A stretch of DNA of 64,000 nucleotides from Pelagibius sp. CAU 1746 (GTDB lineage: Bacteria; Pseudomonadota; Alphaproteobacteria; Kiloniellales; Kiloniellaceae), in contig NZ_JBDOQT010000002.1 of NCBI RefSeq assembly GCF_039839785.1, positions 124,001 to 188,000 on the forward strand. The letters run 5' to 3'. A program made the position numbers and the translations under genes. This document shows positions 63,155 through 64,000 of the stretch, piece by piece. Position 1 is the first letter of the stretch, and each line of letters opens with the position of its first letter. Under the pieces are notes generated by a model. That model saw nothing but the letters and a program-made list of their open reading frames with translations. It was not told where the DNA came from and searched no databases.

Positions 63155-63802
63155 TCAGGTCGCCCCTCCACGAGCACTTTTTCCACTGGCCCTATCTGTG
63201 AAGTTGTAGTTGATCGCGGCATCTTTCCGCTCTCGGAAGCTCTCCGCTTCCTCCTCACTCAGCACGCCGAGCAGGGCCTCGCGAGCACAGGGGTAGCCGC
63301 AAGAGAAGATTTCAGTGCAGTCGACATTGACACCGTCGCGCAGGTATGACCTTGGCGTTGCATACGCTGCCAGGAGTTCGTGAACCTCGAACTCGATGCG
63401 ACCAGCATTCCTGCACTGTACTTCGCAAATCTTCGACCAGTCAGAGATGCCACCGTATCCACGCTGATTCAGCAGTGCTTCTCGTTCATCTGGGAACCGT
63501 GATGACCCAACCTTTATGAGTTCACTGCTACGGGAAGCGGAGATATAGACGAATCCAGGCTTCGCGTGCCGTCTCTTATACTCGATGGTTGCTGGATTAC
63601 ACTGGACGCAGTTCCCTGAAGGAGTACGCATCGAATGATTGTGGTCCCTGCATGGAGTGACACCGACCGCGATCAGCTTCTCTTCCTCATGCATCGCCTT
63701 CTTGTAGTCCTTGGGCCGCATCCCGGTCGCATCAAAAACCTGAGTGAGCGGAATCTTATGGCGCCGAAGAAAGTCTATCTGATCTTTTGTCAACGGGAGC
63801 AT
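63155..63802 (-). CDS. GIY-YIG (T5orf172/MUG113-like) nuclease-domain protein
   Basis: This 215-aa protein has a helical N-terminus, then a likely treble-clef zinc site (PCRDHNHSMRTPSGNCVQC, Cys/His followed by CxxC). A GIY-YIG-type domain follows at about residues 85-160: GFVYISASRSSELIKVGSSRFPDERE, QCRNAGRIEFEVHELL. This is the order of the T5orf172/MUG113 subfamily, common in phages and islands. GGAGGGGTAA immediately precedes the ATG at 63802, fixing the start. The target is unknown. Confidence 0.75.
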   Translation of the reverse strand: MLPLTKDQIDFLRRHKIPLTQVFDATGMRPKDYKKAMHEEEKLIAVGVTPCRDHNHSMRTPSGNCVQCNPATIEYKRRHAKPGFVYISASRSSELIKVGSSRFPDEREALLNQRGYGGISDWSKICEVQCRNAGRIEFEVHELLAAYATPRSYLRDGVNVDCTEIFSCGYPCAREALLGVLSEEEAESFRERKDAAINYNFTDRASGKSARGGAT

Positions 63803-64000
63803 TTACCCCTCCATAGGAACATTGACGTTTCAGCCACGGCCTGATCCACGGTGCCTTTCGTCAGGCCCTTCAACAATGCTTGAAGGGCGCCCCTTTCAGT
63901 TGATTTATAGGTGAAATTAATCACTCATCACGCGATTGAACAAGCGCCAATCTTCATGCTCGTGAACCGCTCCTGAGAACCCTGCAAAGGGACTCAGCCT

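Noticed and set aside
55770-64000. Search by eye for the intact tRNA-Met gene within the window
   Set aside because: No second copy of the fragment (GGTAGCGGGAGAGGGAC) was seen, so the far island end is taken to lie outside.

Overview
The window is 64 kb of a GC-rich bacterial chromosome. The lineage looks alphaproteobacterial, possibly Rhodospirillales-like. This is inferred from base composition, frequent GTG/TTG starts and gene content (xsc, an ArsR/AHSA1 pair, sugar-acid genes, a type II-C Cas9, a tRNA-Met of alphaproteobacterial appearance). I could not run a taxonomic search, so treat it as provisional.

Positions 1-49.9 kb are ordinary chromosome with short operons. In order: an autoregulated ArsR/AHSA1 pair with two visible operators (0.1-1.1 kb); a lipoprotein pair (1.2-2.5 kb); metabolic genes (PEP mutase/isocitrate lyase family, an isochorismatase-like relic, glyoxalase II, an N-formylglutamate amidohydrolase-like protein, an EamA transporter, a homocysteine methyltransferase family protein; 2.7-8.1 kb); sugar-acid catabolism (IlvD/Edd dehydratase at 8.2-9.9 kb; dgoA, dgoK, a 2-hydroxyacid dehydrogenase, a FAH-family hydrolase and an SMP-30 lactonase at 12.5-17.2 kb) with a LacI-type operator between the divergent halves; SixA opposite a CYTH-CHAD protein; two SLC13-type permeases; a leishmanolysin-like protease; a PQQ-type sugar dehydrogenase with its cytochrome c; and several signalling proteins. 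At 36.9-38.8 kb a small protein with a duplicated cysteine motif overlaps a divergent DUF692 (MNIO) gene. This is my best candidate for an undescribed peptide-modification system. At 38.8-43.1 kb a histidine kinase and a chemoreceptor appear to share a sensor domain. Xsc, an HExxH secreted protein, a CBS protein and a class C acid phosphatase complete the backbone.

Positions 49.9-55.6 kb hold a complete type II-C CRISPR-Cas locus: a 13-repeat array on the + strand, cas2, cas1 and cas9 on the - strand, and a tracrRNA on the + strand behind cas9. The tracrRNA anti-repeat pairs along almost the whole CRISPR repeat. A perfect 58-bp direct repeat, the last 50 bp of the phosphatase gene plus 8 bp, brackets the whole locus. 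The array starts at the last base of the left copy. The CRISPR-Cas locus therefore looks inserted as one unit behind the phosphatase gene.

From 55.72 kb to the right end the DNA is visibly less GC-rich and gene-poor. It starts with a 50-nt 3' fragment of a tRNA-Met(CAU) gene and carries a tyrosine integrase, a resolvase-like protein without a normal catalytic motif, a GIY-YIG (T5orf172-like) protein and several unknown genes. This is a tRNA-integrated genomic island. Its far end, with the intact tRNA, should lie beyond 64 kb. Two independent insertions thus sit side by side in the original phosphatase-tRNA gap.
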